DNA of 36,973 nucleotides from JADGGM01 sp035277485. Lineage in GTDB: Bacteria > Gemmatimonadota > Gemmatimonadetes > Gemmatimonadales > Gemmatimonadaceae. Positions 16,690 through 27,030 of the stretch are shown here, piece after piece. The stretch's first letter is position 1; each line of letters opens with the position of its first letter. Made by a program: the position numbers and the translations under genes. The stretch lies in the NCBI GenBank assembly GCA_035277485.1, contig DATEKK010000021.1:1-36973 (forward strand). The letters run 5' to 3'. The notes beneath the pieces are model-generated. The model was not told where the DNA came from. It was given only the letters and a program-made list of their open reading frames with translations, and made no database searches.

Positions 16690-16997
16690 CGTCGCGCAAG
16701 GGTCCGCCCGAACCGTTAGGCAAAGCGCTCGCCGGCTTTCTCGAGCGCGCGGGCCTGAGCGAGCGCATCGAGCAAGCGTCGATCGTCGACGAATGGCCGC
16801 TGCTCGTGGGCGAGCAGATCGCCGCCGTGACCATGGCGCGCATGATCACGCGCGATGGCACGCTGTTCGTGGACGTCGCCACCAACGCGTGGATGCAGGA
16901 GCTCTCGCTCATGGAGCCGCAGCTGCTCAAAGCCTTGAGACAGCGACCCGCCGGAGCCAGCGTCCAGCGTATTCGATGGCGGTTGGCGCGCACCTGA
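16686..16997 (+). CDS. dciA: DciA-like protein (DUF721), predicted helicase loader
   Basis: A 103-residue protein with the DUF721 pattern: EPLGKALAGFLERAGL, then VDEWPLLVGEQIAAVTMARMITRDGTLFVDVATNAWMQELSLMEPQLLKAL. DciA is the ancestral loader of the replicative helicase DnaB in bacteria that lack DnaC or DnaI. Its place directly after recF, with ATGA overlap at 16686, is the classical context and supports the name. The protein is short but complete for this family. After its stop there is a gap of 108 bases before the peptidase gene. Confidence 0.88.
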   Translation: MTSRKGPPEPLGKALAGFLERAGLSERIEQASIVDEWPLLVGEQIAAVTMARMITRDGTLFVDVATNAWMQELSLMEPQLLKALRQRPAGASVQRIRWRLART

Positions 16998-17105
16998 GAC
17001 GCGAGCCGCGGTCTGGCTTGCCTGTGCGCCCGCCGTCATATTTCAAGTCTGTCCCCGACGATACGGCGCCCGAGCGGCTGCCACTCCCCGTTTCCCATTC
17101 GCGAC

Positions 17106-18851
17106 ATGAGATCGTCTCTGGCTCGAATCGCATTCGCCCTCGCGATTCCGGTTTCGCTGTCGGCCCAGCAGGCCGCGCCACCGGATGCGTCGGGAGGCGG
17201 CGTTGTCCCGTTGCCACCGGTCACGCTGCCGCTCAAGCATGCGCCGCGGCCGACGTCCGGCCCCATCAGCGCCGCCGATCTCATGACGCGGCTCTACATC
17301 TTCTCCGATGACTCGATGCAGGGCCGCGAAGCCGGCACACCCGGCAACGTGAAAGGCACCGACTACATCGCGAGCGAGATCAAGCGGATGGGCCTCAAGC
17401 CCGCCGGCGACAACGGCACCTACTTTCAGACCATCCCGCTCGAGACGCGCTCCGTCGATGCGAGCTCGTCGATTACCGCCGGCGACACGAAGCTCGTCGC
17501 GAACACCGACTTCGTCGTCTTGTCGCGCCAGCCGGCCAGCGCGTCCAACGTGCCGGTCGTGTACGGCGGCGATGTGGCTGACAGCGCGCGCATCAATCAG
17601 GCCGACGCCAAGGGCAAGTTTGTCGTGTTCACGGCGCACGGCGGATGGACACGGTTTCTGCGCGCCGCGCGGCGCGGCATGGGACTCGAGGGCGCGACGG
17701 CCATCGCGGTCGCGACGCTCGACAGCGTCCCCGAGCCGATTCGCGGATTCCTCACGCGCCCGCAGACGTTCCTCAACGACAACGCGACGCCCACGCCGAG
17801 TGGCCCGGTCGTGTTCTTCGTGAGCGAGGCCGCCGCGACCAAGCTGTTAGGCGCGGATCCGAGCGGCCTCACGGTGGGCGCGGCGCACGGCACGGCGAAC
17901 GTCGACGTGCGCGTCGAGACGAAGCCCGCCACGTATCCGGCCCGGAACGTCGTCGGCATCATCGAGGGCAGCGATCCCAAATTGCGCGGCGAGTACGTGG
18001 CCATTGGCGCGCACAACGACCACATCGGCATGATCCAGCACCCCGTGGATCACGACTCGCTGCGCATCTGGAACCACATCGTGCGTCCCGAGGGCGCCGA
18101 CGACGGCGGCAAGGAAGCGACGCCGGCGGAGCAGTCGGAGGTCGACAAGGAGCTCGCCGCCTATCGTGCCGCGCACCCCACGGATGACCGGCCCGACTCG
18201 ATCGACAACGGCGCCGACGACGACGGCTCGGGCAGCGTATCGGCGCTCGAGATGGCCGAGTACTTCTCGTCGATGAAGACGAAGCCCAAGCGCTCGCTGC
18301 TCTTCGTCTGGCACGTCGGCGAGGAGAAAGGTCTGCTCGGCTCCCGCTATTTCACCGATCATCCAACGGTGTCGCGAGACAGCATCGTGACGCAGCTCAA
18401 CATGGACATGGTGGGCCGCGGCGACGCGTACGACGAGACGGGCCGCACCAAGGCGGGCACGCCGATTCACGGGAGCGCCGGCTACCTGCAGCTCGTGGGT
18501 TCGCGGCGTCTCTCGACTGAGTTAGGCGACTTGATCGAGAAGGTGAACAAGGAAGATCATCACAATCTGACTCTCGACTACTCGATCGACGCCGACGGCC
18601 ATCCGGCGAACATCTATTGTCGCAGCGACCATTACGAGTACGCGCGCTACGGCATTCCGATCACGTTCTTCACCACGGGGTTGCACTCGGACTATCACCA
18701 GGTGACGGACGAGCCGGAGTACATCGACTACGACCACATGGCGAAGGTCGTGGACTTCGTAGCCGACGTGGCACTGCACGTCGCGAACCTCGACCACCGC
18801 GTCGTGGTGGATCACCCGAAGCCGGATCCGAACGGCGCCTGCCGGCAGTAA
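17106..18851 (+). CDS. Secreted M28-family zinc metallopeptidase
   Basis: A 581-residue exported aminopeptidase-type enzyme. A signal peptide spans about residues 1-22 (IAFALAIPVSLSAQQ). A protease-associated (PA) domain lies near 150-260. The M28 zinc site is complete: His in GAHNDH (about 301-306), the bridging Asp in ADDDGSG (about 367), Glu pair in GEEKGLLGS (about 404), Asp in NMDMVGRGD (about 432) and the last His in SDYHQVTDEPEYIDY (about 527). M28 enzymes remove N-terminal residues or cleave glutamyl or related peptides in the periplasm or outside the cell. It lies between dciA and gyrB, an unusual insertion in a replication cluster. Its TAA stop touches a structured repeat region. 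Confidence 0.9.
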   Translation: MRSSLARIAFALAIPVSLSAQQAAPPDASGGGVVPLPPVTLPLKHAPRPTSGPISAADLMTRLYIFSDDSMQGREAGTPGNVKGTDYIASEIKRMGLKPAGDNGTYFQTIPLETRSVDASSSITAGDTKLVANTDFVVLSRQPASASNVPVVYGGDVADSARINQADAKGKFVVFTAHGGWTRFLRAARRGMGLEGATAIAVATLDSVPEPIRGFLTRPQTFLNDNATPTPSGPVVFFVSEAAATKLLGADPSGLTVGAAHGTANVDVRVETKPATYPARNVVGIIEGSDPKLRGEYVAIGAHNDHIGMIQHPVDHDSLRIWNHIVRPEGADDGGKEATPAEQSEVDKELAAYRAAHPTDDRPDSIDNGADDDGSGSVSALEMAEYFSSMKTKPKRSLLFVWHVGEEKGLLGSRYFTDHPTVSRDSIVTQLNMDMVGRGDAYDETGRTKAGTPIHGSAGYLQLVGSRRLSTELGDLIEKVNKEDHHNLTLDYSIDADGHPANIYCRSDHYEYARYGIPITFFTTGLHSDYHQVTDEPEYIDYDHMAKVVDFVADVALHVANLDHRVVVDHPKPDPNGACRQ

Positions 18852-18974
18852 AGGCGGACACGGCCGGACACTGCCTGACAGACCGTGAGCGTGCCGCAAG
18901 TTGGTGCGCAGGAGGTTTGCCCCGCAGCAAACCTGCTCCGGTCGTGTCCGGCTGTGTCCGGTCGTGTCCGCCTT
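18851..18974. repeat. Nested inverted repeat with three 10-bp tandem repeats
   Basis: The outer arms are a perfect 12-base match: AAGGCGGACACG (18851-18862) and its complement at 18963-18974. Inside the right half, three direct 10-base repeats of the form GNYGTGTCCG lie head to tail at 18941-18970. Between the arms, AGGTTTGC (18913-18920) and GCAAACCT (18927-18934) form a perfect 8-base hairpin with a 6-base loop. It begins at the last base of the peptidase stop and ends just before the gyrB promoter region. It may be a terminator, a regulator site or a recombination remnant. Confidence 0.65.
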
Positions 18975-18979
18975 AAGGC

Positions 18980-19043
18980 TTGATTTACCAAGAATTTAGA
19001 GCTAGATTTTAATGGTTGTAAGGTGGCCGAGTTTCGGTATTTA
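18980..19043 (+). promoter_or_regulatory. Candidate gyrB promoters
   Basis: This is one of the most AT-rich patches in the window. Two sigma-70-like arrangements are visible: TTGATT (18980-18985), 17 bases, TAGATT (19003-19008); and TTGTAA (19016-19021), 16 bases, TATTTA (19038-19043). Either would give a leader of about 50-90 bases before gyrB at 19100. The assignment rests on box similarity only. Confidence 0.5.
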
Positions 19044-19099
19044 TTCGCCACGCATTTCGGCCGTGTCGTAGAGGAACCCGCGCAGGAGCTGGAGCATCG

Positions 19100-21019
<1,920 letters not shown>

Positions 21020-21022
21020 GAG

Positions 21023-21373
21023 CGAGGGAAGCGCGCGCTGGCGCGCTCAAGGGAAGCGCTGCGCTTCGGGAATCGGCCGCTGCGTGGCCTGGGGGAAGGG
21101 GGCACGCGCGACGCTCCACGCTCGCCGCGATGGATGTTCGGAATCGGACGCCACGTCCCACGCACGGACAGCGGCCTCGATCGCTTCATGTTCGCGGCTC
21201 GCGCTCAAGCGTCGTCGCGGCAACGAGTTCGCCGTTGGGCGAAGGCGGCACGATAGTTTCACTCTGCCGCGCGCGATGAGACTCACCATCGCCCTCTTCC
21301 CTCAGGCCGCGCAGCGGCCGCTTCCCTCAGCGAAGCGCTTCCCTCAGCGCGCGCCAGCGAGCGCTTCCCTCGC
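21023..21373. repeat. Paired GGGAA-hairpin repeat arms with spacer
   Basis: Fills the 357-base gap between gyrB and the next gene. The left arm (about 21023-21099) and right arm (about 21294-21373) are reverse complements of the same three-module unit: a GCGCGCTGGCGCGC-type hairpin, an AAGCGCTGCGCTT-type hairpin, and a GGCCGCTGCGCGGCC-type hairpin, each set off by GGGAA. The spacer between the arms (about 190 bases) is not palindromic, and I see no gene in it. The right arm runs to within three bases of the downstream ATG. It is the same family as 7549-7805 and 28815-28982. Confidence 0.75.
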
Positions 21374-21376
21374 ACC

Positions 21377-23830
21377 ATGTCTCTAAGCCAAGACGCCCGC
21401 TTCGGCCTGCGCAAACTCCTGCGCATGCCCGGCTACACGGCCATCGCCGTCGCCACCATCGGCATCGCGATCGGCGCGACCACCGCGATCTTCAGCATCG
21501 TCGACAACGTGCTCCTGAGGCCGCTGCCATTCGCGGATCCGTCGCGACTGATGTTCGTCGAATCGACGTCGCCCGAGGGACTGCCGATGGACATGTCGCC
21601 GCCGGATCTCGACGACTATCGCGCGCAGAGCCACAGCTTCACCGGACTGAGCCCGGTGCAGGGCGGCGGCAGCGTCACGCTCGGACGGCCCGGGCTGCCC
21701 GCGGTGCGTCTCAACCGCGCGCGCGTGGGCGCCAACTTCTTCTCTTTGTTAGGCGTGAATTTCGAGCGCGGACGCGGCTTCGTGACCGGCGAGGATTCGG
21801 CGACCGCGGCGAAGGTCGTGGTGCTGTCGGACCTCGCGTGGCGGCGCTGGTTCGGATCCAATCCGGCCATCGTCGGCTCGTCGATCCGTCTCAATGACAA
21901 TCTCTATCGCGTAGTGGGCATCGCGCCGCCGCGATTCGCGTATCCGCAGAACCCCGACGTGTGGGTTCCGGCGGTGTGGCTCGGCTTCGAGCGGGGGGAT
22001 GCCGCGCACGGCTTGCACGAAATGTCGTCGATCGGGCGGCTCAAGCCGGGCGCCACCGTCGCCAGCGCCCGGCTCGATCTGCAGGCGATCGCGGCGCGCA
22101 TCGCCCACGATTTCCCGGACGCGGATGCGCAGATCGGCGCCTACGTGGCGCCGCTGCGCGACCAGCTCGTGGGCGACGTGCGCCCCGCCCTCTGGTCTCT
22201 GTTAGGCGCGGTCGCGCTCGTGCTGCTCATCGCCTGCGCGAACGTCGCCAACCTGTCGCTCGTGCGCGGCGCCGGGCGCTCCACCGAGATCGCCGTGCGC
22301 ACCGCGCTCGGCGCGCCGCGCTGGCGGCTCGTCAGGCAACTGGTGACCGAGAGTCTGCTCATCGCGTTCGCCGGCGCCGTGATCGGTGTCTTGCTCGCCG
22401 CGTGGGCGGTCGCACTGGTGGTGTCGTTCGGGCCACATGGCCTGCCCCGCCTAACGGAGATCACGGTGAACGGCCGGATGCTCGGCTTCGCCGCCGTGCT
22501 CGCGCTCGCGACCGGGATGCTGTTCGGGCTCCTTCCCGCGCTGCACGCCACGCGCGGCGATGTCAGCCCCGCGCTGCGAGACGGCCAACGCGGCTCGAGC
22601 CATGGCGGCACATCGCGCACGCGGTCGCTCCTCATCGTGACTGAGATGGCGCTCGCGATGGTGCTGCTCGTGGGTGCGGGACTCTTGATCCGCAGCTTCG
22701 AGCGCCTCACGCACGTCGACCCAGGATTCCGTCCCGGCAACCTGTACGTGTTCGATATCGCGCTCACCAGCAAGAAGTACGACGACGAGGCGCCGACCTA
22801 TCAGTACACGGATGCGGTGATGCAGCGCCTGGCCGCCGTGCCCGGCACCGAGCAGGTCGCGGTGGCGGCTGGTCGTCCGTTAGACCCGGATCCGACGTAC
22901 AGCGTGTCGACGTCGTTCACCGTGGACGGCGAGCCCAAGCCGGAGAAAGGTCGCGAGCCCGAGTCCTCGGTGTTGCCGGTGTCGCCCAGCTATTTCGGCA
23001 CGATTGGGCTCACGCTCGAGCGAGGCCGTGTCTTTACCGACGCCGAGAATCGCCTGGATGCCGCGCCGGTGGTGGTGGTGAACGAATCGCTGGCCAAGCG
23101 CTATTTCCCGAACCAGAACCCGATCGGCAAGCACATCACGTTCGGCATCTCGCACAACCCGAGCGCGAAAGACACGACGAGCGTGACCGTGCGCGGCGAG
23201 ATCATTGGCATCGTAGGCGACACCAAGCAAGGGTCGTTGTCGGAGAAGGCGTATCCGGCGACGTACGTTCCGTACAACACCTTCCCGTTAGGCGTCACGT
23301 TCCTCGTGCGCAGCCACGGCCCGCCGGCCGCGGTCGAGTCGGCGATTGCCGCGCAGGTCCGCGCCGTCGATCCCACCGTCGCGATGTACGAGCTCGGGAG
23401 CATGAGCGACGCGATGGCCGCATCGGCCTCGCAGCCGTTGTTCTACACCGTGCTCCTCGGCGCCTTCGCACTCATGGCGCTGCTGCTGGCGACGCTCGGC
23501 ATCTACGGCGTGATCGCCTTCCTCGTCACCGAGCGGACGCGCGAGCTCGGCATCCGCATTGCGTTAGGCGCGACGGCCGCGGTGGTGGTGCGCCTCGTCG
23601 TCTCGCGCGGCCTGCTGCTCGCGCTGGGCGGCATCGTCCTGGGCGCGCTCGGCGCGATGGCCGCCACACGCGGCATCCAGTCGCTGCTCTTCGGCGTGAC
23701 GCCGCTCGACATCCCGACTTTCGTCGCCGTCGCCATCGTGCTCGGCGCGGTGGCGGCCGCCGCGTCGTGGATCCCGGCCCGGCGCGCGTCGCGTATCGAT
23801 CCGGTGATTGCCATGAAGGCGGAGCAGTGA
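21377..23830 (+). CDS. ADOP-type (MacB/FtsX-like) ABC transporter permease
   Basis: An 817-residue permease with two MacB-type periplasmic domains and two FtsX-type membrane regions. It begins directly with the membrane-proximal QDARFGLRKLLRMPGYTAIAV segment. It lacks the cytoplasmic N-terminal region seen in the permease at 4-2700. The first helix is about residues 20-43 and the C terminus reads ASRIDPVIAMKAEQ. No PadR or ATPase gene is adjacent. The ATG at 21377 has no visible ribosome binding site because the intergenic repeat reaches almost to it; no better internal start exists before the conserved region. The function of these orphan permeases is not known; export of small hydrophobic compounds is a reasonable guess from the MacB relation. 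Confidence 0.9.
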   Translation: MSLSQDARFGLRKLLRMPGYTAIAVATIGIAIGATTAIFSIVDNVLLRPLPFADPSRLMFVESTSPEGLPMDMSPPDLDDYRAQSHSFTGLSPVQGGGSVTLGRPGLPAVRLNRARVGANFFSLLGVNFERGRGFVTGEDSATAAKVVVLSDLAWRRWFGSNPAIVGSSIRLNDNLYRVVGIAPPRFAYPQNPDVWVPAVWLGFERGDAAHGLHEMSSIGRLKPGATVASARLDLQAIAARIAHDFPDADAQIGAYVAPLRDQLVGDVRPALWSLLGAVALVLLIACANVANLSLVRGAGRSTEIAVRTALGAPRWRLVRQLVTESLLIAFAGAVIGVLLAAWAVALVVSFGPHGLPRLTEITVNGRMLGFAAVLALATGMLFGLLPALHATRGDVSPALRDGQRGSSHGGTSRTRSLLIVTEMALAMVLLVGAGLLIRSFERLTHVDPGFRPGNLYVFDIALTSKKYDDEAPTYQYTDAVMQRLAAVPGTEQVAVAAGRPLDPDPTYSVSTSFTVDGEPKPEKGREPESSVLPVSPSYFGTIGLTLERGRVFTDAENRLDAAPVVVVNESLAKRYFPNQNPIGKHITFGISHNPSAKDTTSVTVRGEIIGIVGDTKQGSLSEKAYPATYVPYNTFPLGVTFLVRSHGPPAAVESAIAAQVRAVDPTVAMYELGSMSDAMAASASQPLFYTVLLGAFALMALLLATLGIYGVIAFLVTERTRELGIRIALGATAAVVVRLVVSRGLLLALGGIVLGALGAMAATRGIQSLLFGVTPLDIPTFVAVAIVLGAVAAAASWIPARRASRIDPVIAMKAEQ

Positions 23831-23846
23831 GGAGCATCGACGAAGC

Positions 23847-23892
23847 GGGGAAGCGCTCGCTGGCGCTCGCTTCGGGAAGCGAGCGCTTCCCC
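23847..23892. terminator. Perfect 15-bp stem between convergent genes
   Basis: The arms 23847-23861 and 23878-23892 are perfect complements (GGGGAAGCGCTCGCT against AGCGAGCGCTTCCCC), with a 16-base loop. It lies between the ends of the plus-strand permease (23830) and the minus-strand phosphorylase (23895), as a bidirectional terminator would. There is no real U-tract, only GTTT. The stem is made of the same GGGAAGCG unit as the large intergenic repeats, so it is probably a reduced member of that family. Confidence 0.65.
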
Positions 23893-23894
23893 GT

Positions 23895-25223
23895 TTACTC
23901 GATCCGCCTCACACCATCGATCGCAACGCGGTGCGAGATGAGCGGCAGCGGATGATCCGCTTCGTCGGCGATGACGATGGAAGATCGAAGCGCCGCACGG
24001 CCGGTCGCAACGCCGGCGTCGTCGCGCGCGAAGATCGTCGCCACGGGCTCGCCCCGCTCCACCCAATCGCCGGGCTTGGGGGTGATCACGAAGCCCACGC
24101 CGGGGTCCACGCGGTCCTCGGGCTGGGTCCGGCCGCCGCCTAACGCAATGAGCGCGCGGCCCAACCCGCGCGGCTCGACGCGGGCCACGAAGCCGCGCCG
24201 CGGCGCCTCGAACAGCTCGCACGCCCCCGCCTGCGGCAGCACCGCCGGGTCGTCCACCACGGCGGGATTGCCGCCCTGCGCGGCGATGACCTCCTCGAGC
24301 TTCCGCGCCGCCTGCCCGGACGAGATCGCGACCTCCATGCGCCGCCGCGCATCGTCGGCGCCGGAGGCCACCCCGCCTAACTGAAGCATCTCCGCGCCCA
24401 GGGCGTAGGTCACCGCCATCAGATCGGGCGGGCCCTCGCCCGACAGCGCGTGGATCGCCTCCTCCACCTCGAGCGCGTTCCCGATCGCTCGGCCTAACGG
24501 ACGATCCATGGCCGTGAGCAGCGCCACCACCTCGCATCCGGCCGCGTCGCCCAACGCCACCATCGTGCTCGCGAGCTCGAGCGCCTGTTCCAGATCGCGC
24601 ACGAGCGAGCCCGACCCGCGTTTGACGTCCAACACCAACCCCGTCAGATCCTCCGCCAACTTCTTGGCCATAATGCTCGACGCGACGAGCGGCACCGACT
24701 CCGCCGTCGCGGTCGCGCTGCGTAACGCAAACATGCTGCGGTCCGCGGGCACCACCTCGGCCGACTGGCCCATCACCACGCACCCGATGCGCTCCACCTG
24801 CTCGCGCGCCTCCGCGAGCGTCAGATCGGTCCGCATGCCCGGGATCGATTCGAGCTTATCGAGGGTTCCTCCAGTATGCCCGAGTCCGCGAGCCGATATC
24901 ATCGGCACGGTCACGCCCAACGACGACACCAGCGGCGCCAGAATGAGCGACGTCTTGTCGCCGACCCCGCCGGTCGAATGTTTATCGACGCGCGCGCCGG
25001 CGAGATGCGCGAGCGACAGTTGGGCGCCGCTGCGACGCATCGCGTCCGTGAGCGCCGCCGTCTCGATGCGGTCGAGTCCGTGCACGTACACGGCCATGAG
25101 CATCGCGGCCATTTGATAGTCGGGTACGTCACCAGAGACGTACGACCGGATCAACGCGCTCCACTCGGCCGCCTCGAGACGACCGCCGTCACGTTTCCGC
25201 TCGATGAGCCGTGTGACGAGCAT
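23895..25223 (-). CDS. deoA: Thymidine / pyrimidine-nucleoside phosphorylase
   Basis: A 442-residue glycosyltransferase-family-3 type phosphorylase that splits pyrimidine nucleosides with phosphate into base and (deoxy)ribose-1-phosphate. Signature segments are VDKHSTGGVGDKTS (residues 80-92), MISARGLGHTGGTLDKLESIPG (108-129), SSIMAKKLAEDLTGLVLDVKRGSG, and the C-terminal lobe VGFVITPKPGDWVERGEPVATIFA. The length fits both DeoA and the broader Pdp enzymes, so the substrate range (thymidine only, or uridine as well) is not certain. The ATG at 25223 was preferred over an in-frame start at 25265 because the protein family starts here, although the ribosome binding site is weak. It stands alone, divergent from the next gene. 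Confidence 0.93.
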   Translation of the reverse strand: MLVTRLIERKRDGGRLEAAEWSALIRSYVSGDVPDYQMAAMLMAVYVHGLDRIETAALTDAMRRSGAQLSLAHLAGARVDKHSTGGVGDKTSLILAPLVSSLGVTVPMISARGLGHTGGTLDKLESIPGMRTDLTLAEAREQVERIGCVVMGQSAEVVPADRSMFALRSATATAESVPLVASSIMAKKLAEDLTGLVLDVKRGSGSLVRDLEQALELASTMVALGDAAGCEVVALLTAMDRPLGRAIGNALEVEEAIHALSGEGPPDLMAVTYALGAEMLQLGGVASGADDARRRMEVAISSGQAARKLEEVIAAQGGNPAVVDDPAVLPQAGACELFEAPRRGFVARVEPRGLGRALIALGGGRTQPEDRVDPGVGFVITPKPGDWVERGEPVATIFARDDAGVATGRAALRSSIVIADEADHPLPLISHRVAIDGVRRIE

Positions 25224-25319
25224 TGACGCTGGTGTCGGGGTATTTCTACGTTGTCGGCGGCGCAAGCGCCGCGCGCGCGACCTGACATCGCCAATTCACC
25301 GTTCAATGTCGGAGCTTTC

Positions 25320-26093
25320 ATGCACATCCGCTACCTCGTGACTGCGGCGGCGCTCACCCTCTTCACCGGAGTGGCCGGCGCGCAGTCCGCGGCGCAACAC
25401 CTAGCCGAAGGCGACAGCGCGTACGCGGCCCTCGATCCGTCGGCCGCACTCGAGCACTACGAGGCCGCCCTGTCCGTCGACTCGACCAACTACGAAGCGC
25501 TCTGGAAGGCGTCGCGCGCATCCGTCGACTTGGGCGAGTTCGAAAAGGACAAGGACAAGCGCAAGGAGTATTTCGCCGAAGGCGAGAAATTCGCACGGCG
25601 CGCGGTCGCCCAGGATTCGACCAACGCCGAAGGACACTTCTCGCTCGCCCGCGCGTTAGGACGAGTCGCACTCACGTTGGGCGCGCACGACCGCGTGAAG
25701 TACGGAAAGGAAGTGCGCAATCAAGCGATCGAGGCACTCAAGTACGACTCGCTCCACGCGGGCGCACTCCACGTGCTCGGCCGATGGAACGCGGAGATCA
25801 TGCGCTTGAGCGGATTCTCACGCTTCTTCGCGAAAACGTTTTTGGGCGGCGGCGTGTTCGATCAGGCGAGCTGGGACTCGGCCGTGTACTACATGGAAAA
25901 GTCCGTGGCCGTGGATCCCAAACGCATCGTCCACCGCCTGGATCTCGCGGAGATCTATCGCGACCGCGACAAGCCCGGTGACAAGGACAAAGCGCGCGAG
26001 CAATTCCAAGCGGTAATCGACGGACCGATCACCGAATACAACGACAAGTTCTACAAGAAGCAGGCGGCCGCGGAGCTGGCCAAGCTGCACTGA
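25320..26093 (+). CDS. Secreted TPR-like repeat protein
   Basis: A 257-residue exported protein. The signal peptide covers about residues 1-22 and ends in GVAGAQ. The mature part is made of helical tetratricopeptide-like units: AEGDSAYAALDPSAALEHYEAAL, the next unit around NYEALWKASRASVDLGEF, then AEGHFSLARALGRVAL and AVYYMEKSVAVDP-type segments. The overall pattern recalls the eukaryotic-like regulator of microtubule dynamics family found in many Bacteroidota and Gemmatimonadota, but I give no function beyond protein-protein contact in the periplasm. GGAG lies five bases before the ATG at 25320; an earlier in-frame start would spoil the signal peptide. Confidence 0.82.
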   Translation: MHIRYLVTAAALTLFTGVAGAQSAAQHLAEGDSAYAALDPSAALEHYEAALSVDSTNYEALWKASRASVDLGEFEKDKDKRKEYFAEGEKFARRAVAQDSTNAEGHFSLARALGRVALTLGAHDRVKYGKEVRNQAIEALKYDSLHAGALHVLGRWNAEIMRLSGFSRFFAKTFLGGGVFDQASWDSAVYYMEKSVAVDPKRIVHRLDLAEIYRDRDKPGDKDKAREQFQAVIDGPITEYNDKFYKKQAAAELAKLH

Positions 26094-26148
26094 TCAGCGC
26101 TCTCGGGCGGAGAGACGTGGGCGCCGCGCCCTTGCGGCGCCGCCCATC

Positions 26149-26448
26149 TCACGAGAGGTTCAGACCCTGCCGTAGTTTCTTTTCGCCTTTCCGCGCGCTT
26201 CTCCGGATGTCGTCCCGCAGGTCTTCCACTCGTTCGGACATGTGCTCGCCGAGGCGGCGGGCACGGCGACGGATCAGACGACGTGTCTCATCGCCCGCCT
26301 GGGGCGCCAACAATAGTGCCAGCCCTGCCCCGACGGCCAACCCAAGCATGAGGCCGCCGGCAAACATCGCGGCGCCCGAGCCTTCGGCTTCCGACTCGTT
26401 TACCTGCTCGTCGACATCATCTGCATCATCCACGGTCGCGTCAGACAC
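26149..26448 (-). CDS. YtxH-like membrane protein
   Basis: A 99-residue protein with an acidic N terminus, one membrane segment at about residues 27-49 (FAGGLMLGLAVGAGLALLLAPQ) and a basic helical tail (GDETRRLIRRRARRLGEHMSERVEDLRDDIRR). This is the layout of YtxH/gas-vesicle-like small proteins often tied to general stress; function is not known. The start is GTG at 26448 with GGAGG five bases before it; an ATG two bases further upstream is out of frame. It is divergent from the receiver gene, with 189 bases between the starts, and could share regulation with that signalling cassette. Confidence 0.8.
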   Translation of the reverse strand: MSDATVDDADDVDEQVNESEAEGSGAAMFAGGLMLGLAVGAGLALLLAPQAGDETRRLIRRRARRLGEHMSERVEDLRDDIRRSARKGEKKLRQGLNLS

Positions 26449-26637
26449 ATTCGCCTCCGGTGCGTTGGGGTCGCCGTTATGTAATCGCGAGGAATGAAAT
26501 TAGTTGGGCGAGGAATCGTTAACGTCTCTTACTCCAGAACCAACGCGAGCGAGCATGGCAAGAAGCTTGCTTAACGCAGCCGTATCTGTCGAGGTCTCAC
26601 GCCGAAGGAGGCGAGGGGCCCGCGAACGAGGACACGA

Positions 26638-27030
26638 ATGACGACCATCAAGCTCAAGACCGTGCTGCTCGTGGAGGACAACGAGGACAACAGAATCGTG
26701 TACTCCACAATTCTGCAGCACTTCGGCTATCGTGTCATGGAGGCGTTGAACGGCGAAGAAGGTATCGCGAAGGCGCGCACCGAACAGCCCGATCTGATCC
26801 TCATGGATATTTCGATTCCGGTGATCGACGGCTGGGAAGCCACGCAGGTGCTCAAGCGCGATCCGAAAACGCGCCGCATTCCGATTATTGCGCTCACTGC
26901 GCACGCACTGGCATCGGATCGCGAGAAAGCGATGGAAGTCGGATGCGACAGTTATCTCGCCAAGCCGTGCGAGCCCAAGACGGTGGTGAGCGAGGTGGAG
27001 CGGTTCATTGGTCGAGGCGATGGACGGTGA
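26638..27030 (+). CDS. Stand-alone response-regulator receiver
   Basis: A 130-residue CheY-like protein with only a receiver domain. The acidic pocket is E13-D14, the phosphorylated Asp is D57 in LILMDISIP, the switch Thr is T87 in IIALTAHA, and the conserved Lys is K109 in YLAKP. This is the DivK/CheY subtype with GWEATQVLK after the phosphorylation site. It has no output domain, so it should act by protein contact. GAGG precedes the ATG. The diguanylate cyclase gene starts inside its 3' end, so both are probably translated together. No histidine kinase is in the window. Confidence 0.93.
   Translation: MTTIKLKTVLLVEDNEDNRIVYSTILQHFGYRVMEALNGEEGIAKARTEQPDLILMDISIPVIDGWEATQVLKRDPKTRRIPIIALTAHALASDREKAMEVGCDSYLAKPCEPKTVVSEVERFIGRGDGR

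Noticed and set aside
21023..21373. CRISPR array in one of the repeat-rich gaps
   Set aside because: The units are short palindromes in opposed orientation with GGGAA between them, not direct repeats of constant length with unique spacers, and no cas gene is near.
23503..24783. A 426-codon minus-strand frame across the permease end and the phosphorylase
   Set aside because: It overlaps both real genes, and its composition (Gly/Arg/Ala-rich) is that of a shadow frame.
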